Of a stretch of DNA of 64,000 bases, positions 63,894 to 64,000 are shown piece by piece; within the stretch, counting starts at the first letter, position 1; each line of letters opens with the position of its first letter. A model generated the notes under the pieces. The model saw nothing but the letters and a program-made list of their open reading frames with translations. It had not been told where the DNA came from and did not search any database. A program made the translations under genes and the position numbers. The stretch is from the NCBI GenBank assembly GCA_028279505.1, contig JANQNP010000018.1, positions 38,811-102,810 on the forward strand. The letters run 5' to 3'. Origin of the DNA: Dehalococcoidia bacterium (GTDB lineage: Bacteria; Chloroflexota; Dehalococcoidia; UBA2979).

Positions 63894-64000
63894 CTAGCCC
63901 CCGAGCCGCTCCCGCGCGGCGGCGCGTGCTGCATCCAGCGCCTCATCGAGTCGTGAGCTATCGCGGCCTCCTGCCTGCGCGAGCTGGGGTCGTCCGCCGC
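63894..64000 (-). CDS. alaS: Alanyl-tRNA synthetase, C-terminal end only
   Basis: The open frame enters from the right edge and encodes 34 residues. It opens with GGRPQLAQAGGRDSSRLDEA and continues to the terminal RERLGG, ending in TAG. GGRP-x-x-AQ-x-GG is the conserved motif of the AlaRS C-terminal DHHA1 domain. The rest of the gene lies beyond the window. Its stop is 6 nt before the baseplate-J-like gene, so it probably heads the alaS-ruvX-mltG-aro transcript. Confidence 0.85.
   Translation of the reverse strand, partial: GGRPQLAQAGGRDSSRLDEALDAARAAARERLGG

Overview
The window is GC-rich bacterial chromosome of about 64 kb. It is densely coded on both strands, with no rRNA, tRNA or CRISPR array that I could find. 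The best guess is a Chloroflexota (Dehalococcoidia-like) genome. The supporting hints are a fused shikimate kinase/dehydroquinate synthase beside aroC and aroE, an alaS / baseplate-J-like / ruvX / mltG cluster, Gram-positive-type GAAC-N4-GTTC boxes, many apparently leaderless genes, and lipoprotein signal peptides. This placement is inference; Actinomycetota cannot be excluded by eye.

Layout. 1-1640: the edge of an accessory region, with two overlapping paralogous unknown genes and a 67-bp direct repeat. 1640-9600: a HAD hydrolase, a stand-alone AsnC-type domain, a VOC protein, an SOS-box-preceded unknown gene, an SDR, a beta-propeller lipoprotein, and a tungstate-type ABC transporter (tupABC) facing a ModE-like regulator across a perfect 24-bp inverted repeat. 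9600-20750: tandem HDOD genes, heme A synthase, rsmJ, a two-part AhpD-like gene read here as a selenoprotein, tandem acyl-CoA dehydrogenases, an AraC regulator, dsbB and others. 20760-22270: a small island (ImmA/XRE, DUF2188, Cas2/SinR-like). 22280-26580: catabolic enzymes. 26610-30920: a phage-like regulatory cluster with an S24 repressor, a chain of overlapping small genes, an SOS box and small regulators. 30940-34610: DM13, CapA-like and beta-propeller exported proteins. 34725-38516: a YCII protein followed by an ECF41 operon (epimerase, sigma factor, selenoprotein, LLM oxidoreductase). 38585-40539: pncA-pncB NAD salvage. 40536-55766: an MFS exporter, a Rieske protein, a two-component system, a candidate caspase-like lipoprotein, moeA-mobB, a DJ-1 protein divergent from a MarR-PDZ fusion, an M20 hydrolase and a methyltransferase. 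55763-64000: a housekeeping cluster on the minus strand (acylphosphatase, aroKB, aroC, a membrane protein, aroE, mltG, ruvX, a baseplate-J-like protein, the 3' end of alaS).

Main discovery. Two separate genes of the AhpD/carboxymuconolactone decarboxylase family are each interrupted by one in-frame TGA exactly where the family has the second Cys of its CxxC redox motif (CFY-TGA at 14382, CPF-TGA at 37270). Both frames continue as conserved family sequence. Both TGAs are followed by a hairpin whose loop begins 24 or 18 nt downstream with G among its first two bases, as expected of a bacterial SECIS element. One of the two lies in an ECF41 operon preceded by a near-textbook ECF41 promoter (TGTCACA-N16-CGTC). 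The window thus appears to hold two selenoproteins of one family that ordinary gene calling would split in two.

Other themes. Molybdenum/tungsten use is suggested by tupABC with a ModE-like regulator and by moeA-mobB. Identical SOS-like boxes sit at two unrelated unknown genes, and a second palindrome is shared by two loci. TAG is the commonest stop codon, which is unusual at this GC content.
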